Shown here: positions 14,404 to 21,277 of the stretch, in pieces
How the letters are laid out: every line of letters starts with the position of its first letter
Numbering within the stretch: the first letter of the stretch is position 1
Source: CAZBKJ01 sp964492495
Lineage (GTDB): Bacteria; Patescibacteriota; Microgenomatia; UBA1400; UBA12028
Assembly (NCBI GenBank): GCA_964492495.1
Contig: CAZBKJ010000023.1
Location: forward strand, 1-22,024
Direction of reading: 5' to 3'
DNA: 22,024 nt
The notes under the pieces: generated by a model
What the model was told of the DNA's origin: nothing
Databases searched by the model: none
The model's input: only the letters and a program-made list of their open reading frames with translations
Position numbers and translations under genes: made by a program

Positions 14404-15369
14404 CTATTTTTTTACAGCCGTGAAGCCGTGTTTTTCACCCCAGTTGGGTTGATCTTTACGCCATTCCTGAAGCATTTGTAGTTCATTTGGCTGAATATAT
14501 TCGAGCTCCTTTGCTGTTATCAGCAGTTGCTCATAATTAAGTACGGAATATACGTCATAGCCAGTTTTTGCGATTAACTCCTTTGAACTTTCAAGTTCAT
14601 AATTGAAAATCGCCAGTACACAAATCACGTCTGCTCCAGCACTCACGCAGGCATCTGCTTCTTTTGCAAACGAAGCGCCAGTGGAAATCAAATCTTCAAC
14701 CACGATTATACATTTGCCCGTAAGGTCAGCTTTGCGGAAAAAATATTCACTCTCATATTCAGTGGTTGTATCATAGGACAACCTGTTATCTTTAAGTGAA
14801 TATTCGCAATTAGTTTTTTCTTGCGAAGTGCCTACATTTATCAGATCAAACCAACCGCTTAGCACCTCAGCTCCCTCAATAAGTTTTCCCAGCCCATGTT
14901 TTTTAACTTGTGGTCGAACATAGGAGAATGGCTGTTGATACTTGTTTGCAATCATTACACCAACTGGTATGCCAAATGGTGCTGAAGAAACTATATTAGC
15001 TCTGTACGTATTATCGAATTTAAATTCACTTGGAGAGAATTCGTATGGCTCCCCATCAACGAATATCAACAATTTTTTTCCAAGTACATCTGCCAGAGTG
15101 GTAGCTGGACCAATACCTGAGAGAGTCGTACCGCAGATGTAGTCCACATGACGCACATCAATCTGATTTTCCATCAGCAGGTCCAATAATGAGTTTGCCA
15201 CAAGCATTCTACTCTCATATTTAGACAGCAACATCCTATTGTCGTTGTAAATGGGATTTTTGGTCCCACTTGCCCATGTGAATGGGTCAGTTGGTTGCAA
15301 CTTAATGCTTCCTAAGCGAAGTGAAGTCTCTGCAATTTTTCCTGCGTTAATTTTGAGTTTCTGTGTCAT
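14404..15369 (-). CDS. pyrE: Orotate phosphoribosyltransferase, enlarged form
   Basis: 321 aa from the ATG at 15369; the upstream TTG at 15420 coincides with the -35 hexamer and is rejected. PyrE joins orotate and PRPP to give OMP, the substrate of the facing pyrF. Seen: FTWASGTKNPIYNDNR (family SG..S..Y.D.R), the catalytic-loop YVRPQVKKHGLGKLIEG (150-166) and the PRPP-binding motif CIIVVEDLISTGAS (220-233). The protein is much longer than the usual 180-230 aa. It carries two insertions, about 94-135 (containing LLIFVDGEPYEFSPSEF) and about 169-216 (SGWFDLINVG to SEYFFRKADL), plus a longer C-terminus (PNWGEKHGF). The function call is strong; the reason for the extra length is unknown. Confidence 0.9.
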   Translation of the reverse strand: MTQKLKINAGKIAETSLRLGSIKLQPTDPFTWASGTKNPIYNDNRMLLSKYESRMLVANSLLDLLMENQIDVRHVDYICGTTLSGIGPATTLADVLGKKLLIFVDGEPYEFSPSEFKFDNTYRANIVSSAPFGIPVGVMIANKYQQPFSYVRPQVKKHGLGKLIEGAEVLSGWFDLINVGTSQEKTNCEYSLKDNRLSYDTTTEYESEYFFRKADLTGKCIIVVEDLISTGASFAKEADACVSAGADVICVLAIFNYELESSKELIAKTGYDVYSVLNYEQLLITAKELEYIQPNELQMLQEWRKDQPNWGEKHGFTAVKK

Positions 15370-15391
15370 AGAATTATTTTTATTTGTCTGC

Positions 15392-15420
15392 ACATTACAT
15401 CTATAACATGGTTTTGTCAA
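15392..15420 (-). promoter_or_regulatory. Consensus promoter of pyrE
   Basis: On the minus strand TTGACA (15420-15415), a 17-nt spacer, TAATGT (15397-15392). Leader about 16 nt before the ATG at 15369, with no Shine-Dalgarno. Confidence 0.65.
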
Positions 15421-15460
15421 AGCGAGTTTTAATTTTTCAGAACATCAAAATCTGTGTTAG

Positions 15461-15466
15461 TATGCT
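15461..15466 (+). promoter_or_regulatory. Putative leaderless promoter of mreB
   Basis: TATGCT, then exactly 6 nt to the ATG at 15473. No good -35 is seen. The spacing equals that at priA and frr, which is the main support. Confidence 0.4.
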
Positions 15467-15472
15467 CTATAT

Positions 15473-16486
15473 ATGGGATTTTTCTCGAAAAAATTGGGAA
15501 TAGATTTGGGTACCGCAAACACTCTCGTGTTTGTACCTGGGAAAGGTATAGTTCTCAATGAACCTTCAGTTGTTGCCGTGTCAGAAGAAGACAACAAGGT
15601 TCTAGCGATAGGTGTGGAAGCCAAGGAAATGGTAGGCAAAACACCAGAAAACATAATCGCTTATCGACCAATGAAAGATGGAGTGATTGCTGACTATAGA
15701 GTCACAGAAGCGATGTTGCGATACTTTATACGAAAGGCTTTGGGTAAATATGGATTCTTCCGACCAGATGTAATGGTTTCGGTACCAGCTGGTATCACAT
15801 CTACAGAGCGTCGTGCAGTTGTAGAAGCTACTATACGTGCAGGCGCAAAGAACGCGTACGTTGTGAAAGAGCCGATTCTTGCGGCTATTGGTGCGGGAAT
15901 ACCTATCAATGAATCACGCGGACACATGGTGGTAGATATCGGTGGAGGGACGACAGACGTTGCTGTGATTTCTCTTGGAGGTATCGTTGCCTCGACTTCA
16001 GTCAAATGTGCTGGAAACAAAATTGATCAAGCTATCGCTGACTATATAAAGAAAACATACAATCTCTCTATCGGAGACCGGACAGCCGAATTGGTCAAAA
16101 TCAAGATTGGCGCTGCTATTACTCTCGAAGAGGAGCTCACTGTTGTCATAAAAGGACGTGACTTCATCCAAGGCCTCCCTCGTTCTGCAAACATTTCTAC
16201 TAACGAAATCGTCAAAGCAATTGATAATGAGCTTAAACAAATAATACGAGCAATCAAAGACGTGTTAGCAGAAACTCCCCCAGAACTCGCATCAGACATC
16301 ATCGATCAGGGAATCATAATGACGGGAGGTACATCTTCACTTCGTAATCTAACAGATCTAGTATTCCGTAAGACTGGCGTAAGAGCTAGGCTTGCAGAAG
16401 ATCCGCTATATTGTGTTGTGAAAGGAACTGGCGTTGCACTGGAGCACTTGGATACATACAAGAAATCAATTTTAAGTAAACGCTAA
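15473..16486 (+). CDS. mreB: Rod-shape actin homologue MreB
   Basis: 337 aa, full length. MreB forms membrane-associated ATP-dependent filaments that guide sidewall peptidoglycan synthesis. Motifs: an amphipathic N-terminus (MGFFSKKLGI), phosphate-1 DLGTANT at 11-17, VSVPAGITSTERRAV, VKEPILAAIGAGIPI, phosphate-2 VVDIGGGTTDVAVIS, and the adenosine motif IIMTGGTSSLRNL. The organism therefore likely makes a shaped, peptidoglycan-bearing cell. The ATG follows a -10 by 6 nt, so translation from a leaderless message is expected. Its TAA shares one base with the next gene's ATG (TAATG), suggesting coupling. Confidence 0.97.
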   Translation: MGFFSKKLGIDLGTANTLVFVPGKGIVLNEPSVVAVSEEDNKVLAIGVEAKEMVGKTPENIIAYRPMKDGVIADYRVTEAMLRYFIRKALGKYGFFRPDVMVSVPAGITSTERRAVVEATIRAGAKNAYVVKEPILAAIGAGIPINESRGHMVVDIGGGTTDVAVISLGGIVASTSVKCAGNKIDQAIADYIKKTYNLSIGDRTAELVKIKIGAAITLEEELTVVIKGRDFIQGLPRSANISTNEIVKAIDNELKQIIRAIKDVLAETPPELASDIIDQGIIMTGGTSSLRNLTDLVFRKTGVRARLAEDPLYCVVKGTGVALEHLDTYKKSILSKR

Positions 16487-17097
16487 TGGATAAATTCTTA
16501 GAGCAACCATTTTCACATCATGCATTTTTATTTGTAGGGGACAGGAGAGCCCTTGCAGATAATGTGAAGAGTGTTTTGCAGTTAAATCATGGAAATGACT
16601 TTAATATTGAGGAAAATAATTTTGAGACTTTCAATATTGAAAACGCCAGAGAGTTAAAAAATGGATTATCCCTAAAACCAAAAGACCAAAAAGAAAGATT
16701 GGTATTCGTATCATTTGGAGGTGCTAATCACGAGGCCTTACAAACATTACTAAAGACAGTCGAGGAGCCAGGTGAAGGAACAAGGTTGTTATTTTTTGTT
16801 GAACCGCAAGTCTCATTACCCGATACATTTTTATCTAGATTTGTAGTGTACAAAGATCCGGTTTCAGTTGATTTAGTTGAGGATAAGGCGCAAACTTTTT
16901 TGAAATCAAGTAGAGAGGCACGCCTAAAGATTATTGAAGCAATGGATACGGCGAGCAAGAAAAGTAAAATTGAAAATCAATTTAAAAACGATGCAATTTG
17001 TTTGGTAGATGCATTAGAGAAAGTTGTTTACAAGAGTTTAAAAGAAATACAGATTCGAAAACGATGCGTCGCTTACTTGAGGCGAAAGATTTTCTAA
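16486..17097 (+). CDS. holB: DNA polymerase III delta-prime-like clamp-loader subunit, 3' end frameshifted
   Basis: 203 aa as read. Recognised from the AAA+ fragment typical of delta prime/DnaX: HEALQTLLKTVEEPGEGTRLLFFV (residues about 82-105), then DTFLSRF in the sensor 1 position, and an N-terminal HHAFLFVG start that lacks the GxxGxGK P-loop, as expected for a non-ATPase delta-prime. It would form part of the loader that places the beta clamp on DNA. The frame ends VAYLRRKIF at 17097, but the sequence shifts by one: the other frame continues MRRLLEAKDFLRDRGSMVK to 17165, which looks like the natural C-terminal helix. One missing base in the A4 run at 17058-17061 would restore a product of about 226 aa. 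The symbol is by homology pattern only. Confidence 0.7.
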   Translation: MDKFLEQPFSHHAFLFVGDRRALADNVKSVLQLNHGNDFNIEENNFETFNIENARELKNGLSLKPKDQKERLVFVSFGGANHEALQTLLKTVEEPGEGTRLLFFVEPQVSLPDTFLSRFVVYKDPVSVDLVEDKAQTFLKSSREARLKIIEAMDTASKKSKIENQFKNDAICLVDALEKVVYKSLKEIQIRKRCVAYLRRKIF

Positions 17098-17165
17098 GAG
17101 ATCGAGGGTCAATGGTGAAAATGATTTTGGAATCGATAGCACTCACTTTGCCAATATTGAAATAA
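17058..17165 (+). pseudogene. Out-of-frame C-terminal remainder of the delta-prime-like gene
   Basis: The frame opposite to the annotated stop encodes KTMRRLLEAKDFL, then RDRGSMVKMILESIALTLP and ILK before TAA 17163-17165. Its helix-forming style (LLEA.DFLRDRG...K..LE..AL.LP) resembles the C-terminus of delta-prime proteins. It joins the upstream frame by a -1 shift at CGAAAACG. It could be a sequencing error, a real mutation or programmed shifting. Confidence 0.55.
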
Positions 17166-17199
17166 GTTGCTTACATTATGAATATTACTTACTAGAGGT

Positions 17200-17205
17200 T
17201 ATAAT
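17200..17205 (+). promoter_or_regulatory. Leaderless promoter of frr
   Basis: Perfect TATAAT, exactly 6 nt before the ATG at 17212, so +1 should be the A of the start codon. A weak -35 (TTATGA, 17177-17182) lies 17 nt upstream. Confidence 0.6.
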
Positions 17206-17211
17206 TATTTT

Positions 17212-17766
17212 ATGGCATATCAATTTAATCAAACTAAAGAAGAATTTGAAAAAGTAGCTGATTGGCTAAAAGGTGAATACATGGCAATACACAGTGGAAA
17301 GGCGTCACCAATATTTTTGGATAGTGTCCAAATTGAAAGTTATGGAGCGCTCATGCCAATCAAAAATGTGGCATCAATATCTATCGAAGACCCTAAAACA
17401 TTGCGTGTGTCACCATGGGATAAGTCACAAGTGAAGGATATAGAAAAGGCGATCGGCGCCTCGAATCTTGGACTCTCTGTTGCCACTGATGAAGCTGGTC
17501 TCCGCGTTATTTTCCCAATGCTTACAACTGAAAATCGAGAAAAGATGGTTAAGGTTTTAAAAGAGCGTTTGGAAGAAGCAAGAATCAGAGTCAGATCTGT
17601 TAGAGAAAAGACACAGAAAGATATAGAGGAGAAGGAAAAAAATGGTGAAATGTCAGAAGATGATAAATTTCGCGCAAAGGAGGATCTTCAAAAAAAGGTT
17701 GATGAAGCAAATACAAAGCTGGAGGATTTGTTTAAGGTAAAGGAAAATGAAATCTTAAACAACTAA
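17212..17766 (+). CDS. frr: Ribosome recycling factor
   Basis: 184 aa, the usual length. RRF acts with EF-G to split the post-termination ribosome. The conserved path is clear: ADWLKGEYMAIHSGKASP (family L..El..iR.GRA.P), YGALMPIKNVASISIEDP, RVSPWDKSQVKDIEKAI, SNLGLSVATDEAGLRV, FPMLTTENREKMVKVLKE, then a long charged helix with RVRSVREKTQKDI and a final EDLFKVKENEIL. The family Arg before G-A-P is replaced by Ser-Gly-Lys (HSGKASP). It begins directly after a -10 box and ends 1 nt before rseP; an frr-rseP pair is consistent with the common bacterial order. Confidence 0.97.
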   Translation: MAYQFNQTKEEFEKVADWLKGEYMAIHSGKASPIFLDSVQIESYGALMPIKNVASISIEDPKTLRVSPWDKSQVKDIEKAIGASNLGLSVATDEAGLRVIFPMLTTENREKMVKVLKERLEEARIRVRSVREKTQKDIEEKEKNGEMSEDDKFRAKEDLQKKVDEANTKLEDLFKVKENEILNN

Positions 17767-17767
17767 T

Positions 17768-18871
17768 ATGAATATAATTATTTTTATTGTAATACTATTC
17801 GTTCTCGTACTTCTACATGAGTTCGGCCATTTTATTGTTGCAAAGAAGTCTGGTATACGTGTAGATGAATTTGGTTTGGGCTTTCCACCCCGAATTAAAA
17901 AGTTATTTCATTACAATGGAACTGACTATACATTAAACTGGATTCCATTTGGTGGGTTCGTAAAGATTCATGGCGAAAATTACGAAGATCAAGTTGATCC
18001 GAACGCCCCGATATCCTCAGATAGTTTTGTTTCTAAACCAAAATACATACAAGCTCTTGTGCTCGTCGCGGGAGTTGCTATGAACTTTTTGGTTGCAGGA
18101 GTGTTTTTCTCGTTCGCGTTTATGATGGGTTCTCCGATGGTGACCGACAGTATACCTACGCACGCAAAAGAGAAAATGTCAGAGAATCTAATAATTTTAG
18201 ATATAGCTCAAGGTTCACCAGCTGAACAATCCGGAATCAAAGAAGGAGATATAATACTTTCTGTCGGTACCGACGCACTCACTATTTCAAATCCAACTAC
18301 TGAAGAATTTTCTTCATTTACAAACAAACCTGATACTCCAATTAATATATCTTATGAGCATAATGGAAATCCAAATACAGTTTCAGTCTTACCAAAGTAT
18401 GACGAAGGTGCAGACAGAGTATTTGTAGGGATAAGCCCTATTACATTGCTTGCAGGTGATTCATTTGGTTTCTTTGAATCTGTACGATACGGTTTCGAGA
18501 CTGCTGCACTTACTAGTAGGGACACGGTTCTACTGCTTGGCAATTTGTTTACAAAAGGGGATTCAGGCAAAGAGGCTAGAAGCTCAGTAACTGGCCCAGT
18601 AGGTATCGTCAGTATGACACCAGTTATCGTCAGTATCGGATTTGGATGTCTTTTGTCATTTATGGCGATAATTTCTGTCAGTCTTGCAGTGATCAATCTC
18701 GTACCTTTTCCAGCATTAGATGGAGGTAGGCTTTTGTTTGTTGGTATAGAAGCAATCACAAAAAAACAGATTCCTCCAAAAGTTTTTGGACTTGTAAATA
18801 CAATTGGATTCTTTGTACTTATCGGACTTATGCTCATTGTGACGGTTCGTGATGTAATTAATTTGTTCTAA
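17768..18871 (+). CDS. rseP: Site-2 zinc metalloprotease RseP (M50)
   Basis: 367 aa integral membrane protein. The active-site HEFGH (H17, E18, H21) is in the first TM helix. The GFPPRIKKLF and WIPFGGFVKIHGE segments follow, then a TM near 95-120, a periplasmic-side PDZ domain (about 140-210, with QGSPAEQSGIKEGDIIL and the GISPI end) and the second metal-ligand motif LVPFPALDGGRLLF, with Asp as third ligand, before the last TM. Such proteases cut membrane-embedded anti-sigma factors or leftover signal peptides; the substrate here is unknown. It starts 1 nt after the frr stop and is probably cotranscribed. No plus-strand terminator follows at once; the hairpin at 18880 points the other way. 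Confidence 0.95.
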   Translation: MNIIIFIVILFVLVLLHEFGHFIVAKKSGIRVDEFGLGFPPRIKKLFHYNGTDYTLNWIPFGGFVKIHGENYEDQVDPNAPISSDSFVSKPKYIQALVLVAGVAMNFLVAGVFFSFAFMMGSPMVTDSIPTHAKEKMSENLIILDIAQGSPAEQSGIKEGDIILSVGTDALTISNPTTEEFSSFTNKPDTPINISYEHNGNPNTVSVLPKYDEGADRVFVGISPITLLAGDSFGFFESVRYGFETAALTSRDTVLLLGNLFTKGDSGKEARSSVTGPVGIVSMTPVIVSIGFGCLLSFMAIISVSLAVINLVPFPALDGGRLLFVGIEAITKKQIPPKVFGLVNTIGFFVLIGLMLIVTVRDVINLF

Positions 18872-18878
18872 ATAAAAA

Positions 18879-18897
18879 TTCCACTTTTTAAAGTGGA
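18879..18897 (-). terminator. Terminator of the small membrane-protein gene
   Basis: An 8-bp stem (18897-18890 with 18887-18880), a 2-nt loop, then ATTTTTATTT when read on the minus strand. It starts 8 nt after the stop of the minus-strand gene. There is no T-run on the plus strand, so it does not serve rseP. Confidence 0.7.
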
Positions 18898-18904
18898 GTG
18901 TGTG

Positions 18905-19246
18905 TTAGGGTTTGTTTGATATTTTGGATATTAGTGTAATTAGTAGCGCTAATACTATACATACTGCGAGTGTAATCCAATATGCCGGCAAGATGTTTTT
19001 TTGCGAAACATTGGAAGTATTTGAGATATACATCAATAGCAGATGTAATATGGAAATAAATGCGCAGAGTTTCCATACTTTGATTTTAACTATCTTCAGA
19101 TATGAAATTAAGGCAAAAGAAAAAAATATTTCTTGCCAAAATAATCTAATCCATTGGTTTGTATACATTTGTAATACAACAAAGCCAATTGAAATCAGTA
19201 TTATTGTGATTGTGTGCAGCTTATTGTTTATAAGTAACTTTTTCAT
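18905..19246 (-). CDS. Small four-helix membrane protein, unknown function
   Basis: 113 aa. No family recognised. Four hydrophobic helices are visible (about 12-30 TITIILISIGFVVLQMY, 35-53 FWQEIFFSFALISYLKI, 58-76 VWKLCAFISILHLLLMYIS, 88-108 PAYWITLAVCIVLALLITL) joined by short Lys-rich loops. The MKKLLINNK start is plausible. It is chosen over an overlapping plus-strand frame of 155 codons (18912-19379) because of its regular TM pattern, positively charged loops and a dedicated minus-strand terminator right after the stop. A TATAGA at 19262-19257 could be its -10, again close to the ATG. It lies between rseP and typA, convergent with rseP. Confidence 0.65.
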   Translation of the reverse strand: MKKLLINNKLHTITIILISIGFVVLQMYTNQWIRLFWQEIFFSFALISYLKIVKIKVWKLCAFISILHLLLMYISNTSNVSQKNILPAYWITLAVCIVLALLITLISKISNKP

Positions 19247-19302
19247 TTCGTGCTTTTCTATAGTTTACGACATGCTGGACTACATGGCTATATCATCAAA
19301 CT

Positions 19303-19330
19303 TTGACTTTTTTGATTTTTCTGTTATCAT
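19303..19330 (+). promoter_or_regulatory. Promoter of typA with extended -10
   Basis: TTGACT (19303-19308), a 16-nt spacer, TATCAT (19325-19330) preceded by TGT. Expected start near 19337, giving a leader of about 52 nt that contains a terminator-like hairpin. Confidence 0.6.
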
Positions 19331-19343
19331 ACTGTGGTCACTT

Positions 19344-19369
19344 TCTGCGGAATCGCAGATTTTTATTTT
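19344..19369 (+). terminator. Terminator-like hairpin in the typA leader
   Basis: A 6-bp perfect stem (TCTGCG with CGCAGA) and GAAT loop, followed by TTTTTATTTT. It lies between the predicted typA start site and the ATG at 19389. It may attenuate typA or stop read-through from rseP. Confidence 0.6.
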
Positions 19370-19388
19370 GTACTACTAATAAATATTT

Positions 19389-21182
19389 ATGGATATCAGA
19401 AACATCGCTATAATCGCACACGTCGACCACGGTAAAACTACGCTTACTGACGCACTAATGAAATTCTGCAATATGTTGCCGGAAGGAGTTTCAATGGACT
19501 CAAATGATCTAGAAAAGGAAAGAGGAATTACAATTTATTCAAAGAACACGTCAGTTATTTTTAAGGGTTCAAAAATCAATATAGTAGATACACCGGGCCA
19601 CGCAGACTTCGGATCTGAAGTCGAGCGTGTTTTGCGTGCTATCGATGCTGTGTTGTTGCTCGTCGACGCTGTCGAAGGACCGATGCCACAAACTCGCTTC
19701 GTTCTCAAGAAATCTCTCGAGCTTGGACTCAAACCAATAGTCATAATCAACAAGATAGATAAACCACAATCTGATCCAAAACGCGTACACGATGAAGTGT
19801 TTGAACTTTTCATGGAACTTGGTGCAACTGACGAGCAATTAGATTTCGATACGCTTTACGCTATCGGTAGACAAGGAATCGCAAAACGTACTTTGGATCA
19901 AGAATCTACAACACTTGAGCCTCTACTTGATTTTATACTTGAAAAAGTGCCAGTCGCTTCTTCAGGAAAGGATGAACCATTTGTATCTCAAGTTTTCAAT
20001 TTGGCGTATGACAATTTTCTCGGACGTTTGGCACTTGTGCGTGTCTACGCAGGTAAAATCGCAACAGGCAGTGCAATCGTAATCAAAAAGCCAGATGGAA
20101 CATCACGTACAGGTAGAATCACTAAACTGATGAACTTTAACGGTTTGGCAAAAGAAGAAGTAAAGGAACTTGTCACTGGAGATATTGCTCTTGTTGCAGG
20201 TATTTCTGATATATACATCGGAGAGACAATCGGCGTTGATCAAAATGTTGAGCCGCGCAAAGCAATTGCGATTGATGAGCCTACTATCTCACTTAGATTC
20301 CTCGTTAATGATTCACCATTCGCTGGACGTGAAGGTAAATTCGTAACTGGACGACAAATACGTGAAAGACTAGAAAAGGAACTCGAAATAAACGTTGGTC
20401 TGCGTGTGGATTTCACCGATGAAGTTTATATAGTTTCTGGACGTGGGGAATTGCACATTGCGATTTTGCTTGAAAACATGAGACGTGAAGGATACGAACT
20501 TCAAGTTTCTCAACCAAAGGTCATCATAAAAGACATCGACGGTGTTAAATCTGAGCCATATGAAGAAGTGATCGTTGATGTACCGACAGAGTTCTCAGGT
20601 GCAGTTATTGAGAAACTGACTAAACGTCGTGCGACTATGCTTGAAATGAAAGAAAAAGATGGTGTCACAAGAATAGTTTTCGAGATGCCTACACGTGGAC
20701 TTTTGGGCTATCGTGGCCAGTTTGTTATTGATACGAAGGGTGAAGGTATATTGTCAGCACGAGTTATTGGATTCAAGGAATACGCTGGTGAAATTAAGAA
20801 AAAGGATGTTGGTTCAATGGTGACTATGATATCCGGAAAGACTGCAGGTTATGCACTTTGGAATCTTCAAGAAAGAGGCGTTCTCTATATTGGTCCCGCA
20901 ACAGAGGTATATGAAGGAATGGTCTTGGGAAATACTTCTAAGGGAGAAGAAATGCAAGTAAACCCGATAAAGGGTAAGCAGCTTACAAACGTGCGTGCTT
21001 CTGGTACGGATGAGGCAATTAACCTTGTTCCACCATGGACACTCTCAATTGAGAGAGGCCTTGAAGTTATGAATGAAGATGAATATTTAGAAATCACTCC
21101 TCACAATGTTCGCCTAAGAAAAAAGTACCTAACAGAGATTGATCGAAATCGTGCAATGCGATCTACTGAAAAAGGGGAATAG
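19389..21182 (+). CDS. typA: Ribosome-associated translational GTPase TypA/BipA
   Basis: 597 aa, near the usual 600-615. BipA is an EF-G-like GTPase that helps large-subunit assembly and growth under cold or stress. G1 AHVDHGKT (10-17), SNDLEKERGITI (38-49, effector region), G3 DTPGH (67-71) and G4 NKID (121-124) are all present. Domain II (FVSQVFNLAYDNFLGRLALV), the domain III/V regions (GRGELHIAILLENMRREGYE; MPTRGLLGYRGQF) and the BipA-specific C-terminal part (ATEVYEGMVLGNTSKGEEM; NVRASGTDEAINLVPP) follow. The start is the only Met before RNIAIIAHVDHG. There is no Shine-Dalgarno; the promoter and leader hairpin lie just upstream. Confidence 0.97.
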   Translation: MDIRNIAIIAHVDHGKTTLTDALMKFCNMLPEGVSMDSNDLEKERGITIYSKNTSVIFKGSKINIVDTPGHADFGSEVERVLRAIDAVLLLVDAVEGPMPQTRFVLKKSLELGLKPIVIINKIDKPQSDPKRVHDEVFELFMELGATDEQLDFDTLYAIGRQGIAKRTLDQESTTLEPLLDFILEKVPVASSGKDEPFVSQVFNLAYDNFLGRLALVRVYAGKIATGSAIVIKKPDGTSRTGRITKLMNFNGLAKEEVKELVTGDIALVAGISDIYIGETIGVDQNVEPRKAIAIDEPTISLRFLVNDSPFAGREGKFVTGRQIRERLEKELEINVGLRVDFTDEVYIVSGRGELHIAILLENMRREGYELQVSQPKVIIKDIDGVKSEPYEEVIVDVPTEFSGAVIEKLTKRRATMLEMKEKDGVTRIVFEMPTRGLLGYRGQFVIDTKGEGILSARVIGFKEYAGEIKKKDVGSMVTMISGKTAGYALWNLQERGVLYIGPATEVYEGMVLGNTSKGEEMQVNPIKGKQLTNVRASGTDEAINLVPPWTLSIERGLEVMNEDEYLEITPHNVRLRKKYLTEIDRNRAMRSTEKGE

Positions 21183-21188
21183 TCTCAG

Positions 21189-21197
21189 TTATCCACA
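21189..21197 (+). promoter_or_regulatory. DnaA-box-like 9-mer next to the regulator promoter
   Basis: TTATCCACA lies 1 nt upstream of the -35 at 21199. A one-mismatch copy, TTATCCACT (21268-21276), ends 1 nt before the ATG at 21278. Binding by DnaA is not shown. Confidence 0.3.
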
Positions 21198-21198
21198 T

Positions 21199-21227
21199 TT
21201 GACTATTGTCAGATGTCGTGATATTAT
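21199..21227 (+). promoter_or_regulatory. Strong promoter of the sigma4/HARE gene
   Basis: TTGACT (21199-21204), a 17-nt spacer, TATTAT (21222-21227) preceded by TGA, so both a -35 and an extended -10 are present. Leader about 44 nt. The -35 lies within an inverted repeat, AATAGTC (21178-21184) and GACTATT (21201-21207), that could be an operator. Confidence 0.7.
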
Positions 21228-21277
21228 GGATTTATCTAAATAATACATTTAATCAATCAACCAACAATTATCCACTT

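Noticed and set aside
15370..15420. N-terminal extension of PyrE from a TTG start, with a CxxC
   Set aside because: The TTG is the first part of a TTGACA -35 with a matching -10 at 17 nt; the apparent Cys pair is promoter sequence read as protein.
13340..17205. AGAGG immediately before the -10 of priA, pyrF and frr
   Set aside because: Only three cases, with the offset differing by one base in frr; too few to call a promoter element without a genome-wide count.
18912..19379. Plus-strand frame of 155 codons between rseP and typA
   Set aside because: It overlaps the minus-strand four-TM gene, reads through the typA promoter and leader hairpin, and its product has no regular pattern. The minus-strand terminator supports the opposite gene.
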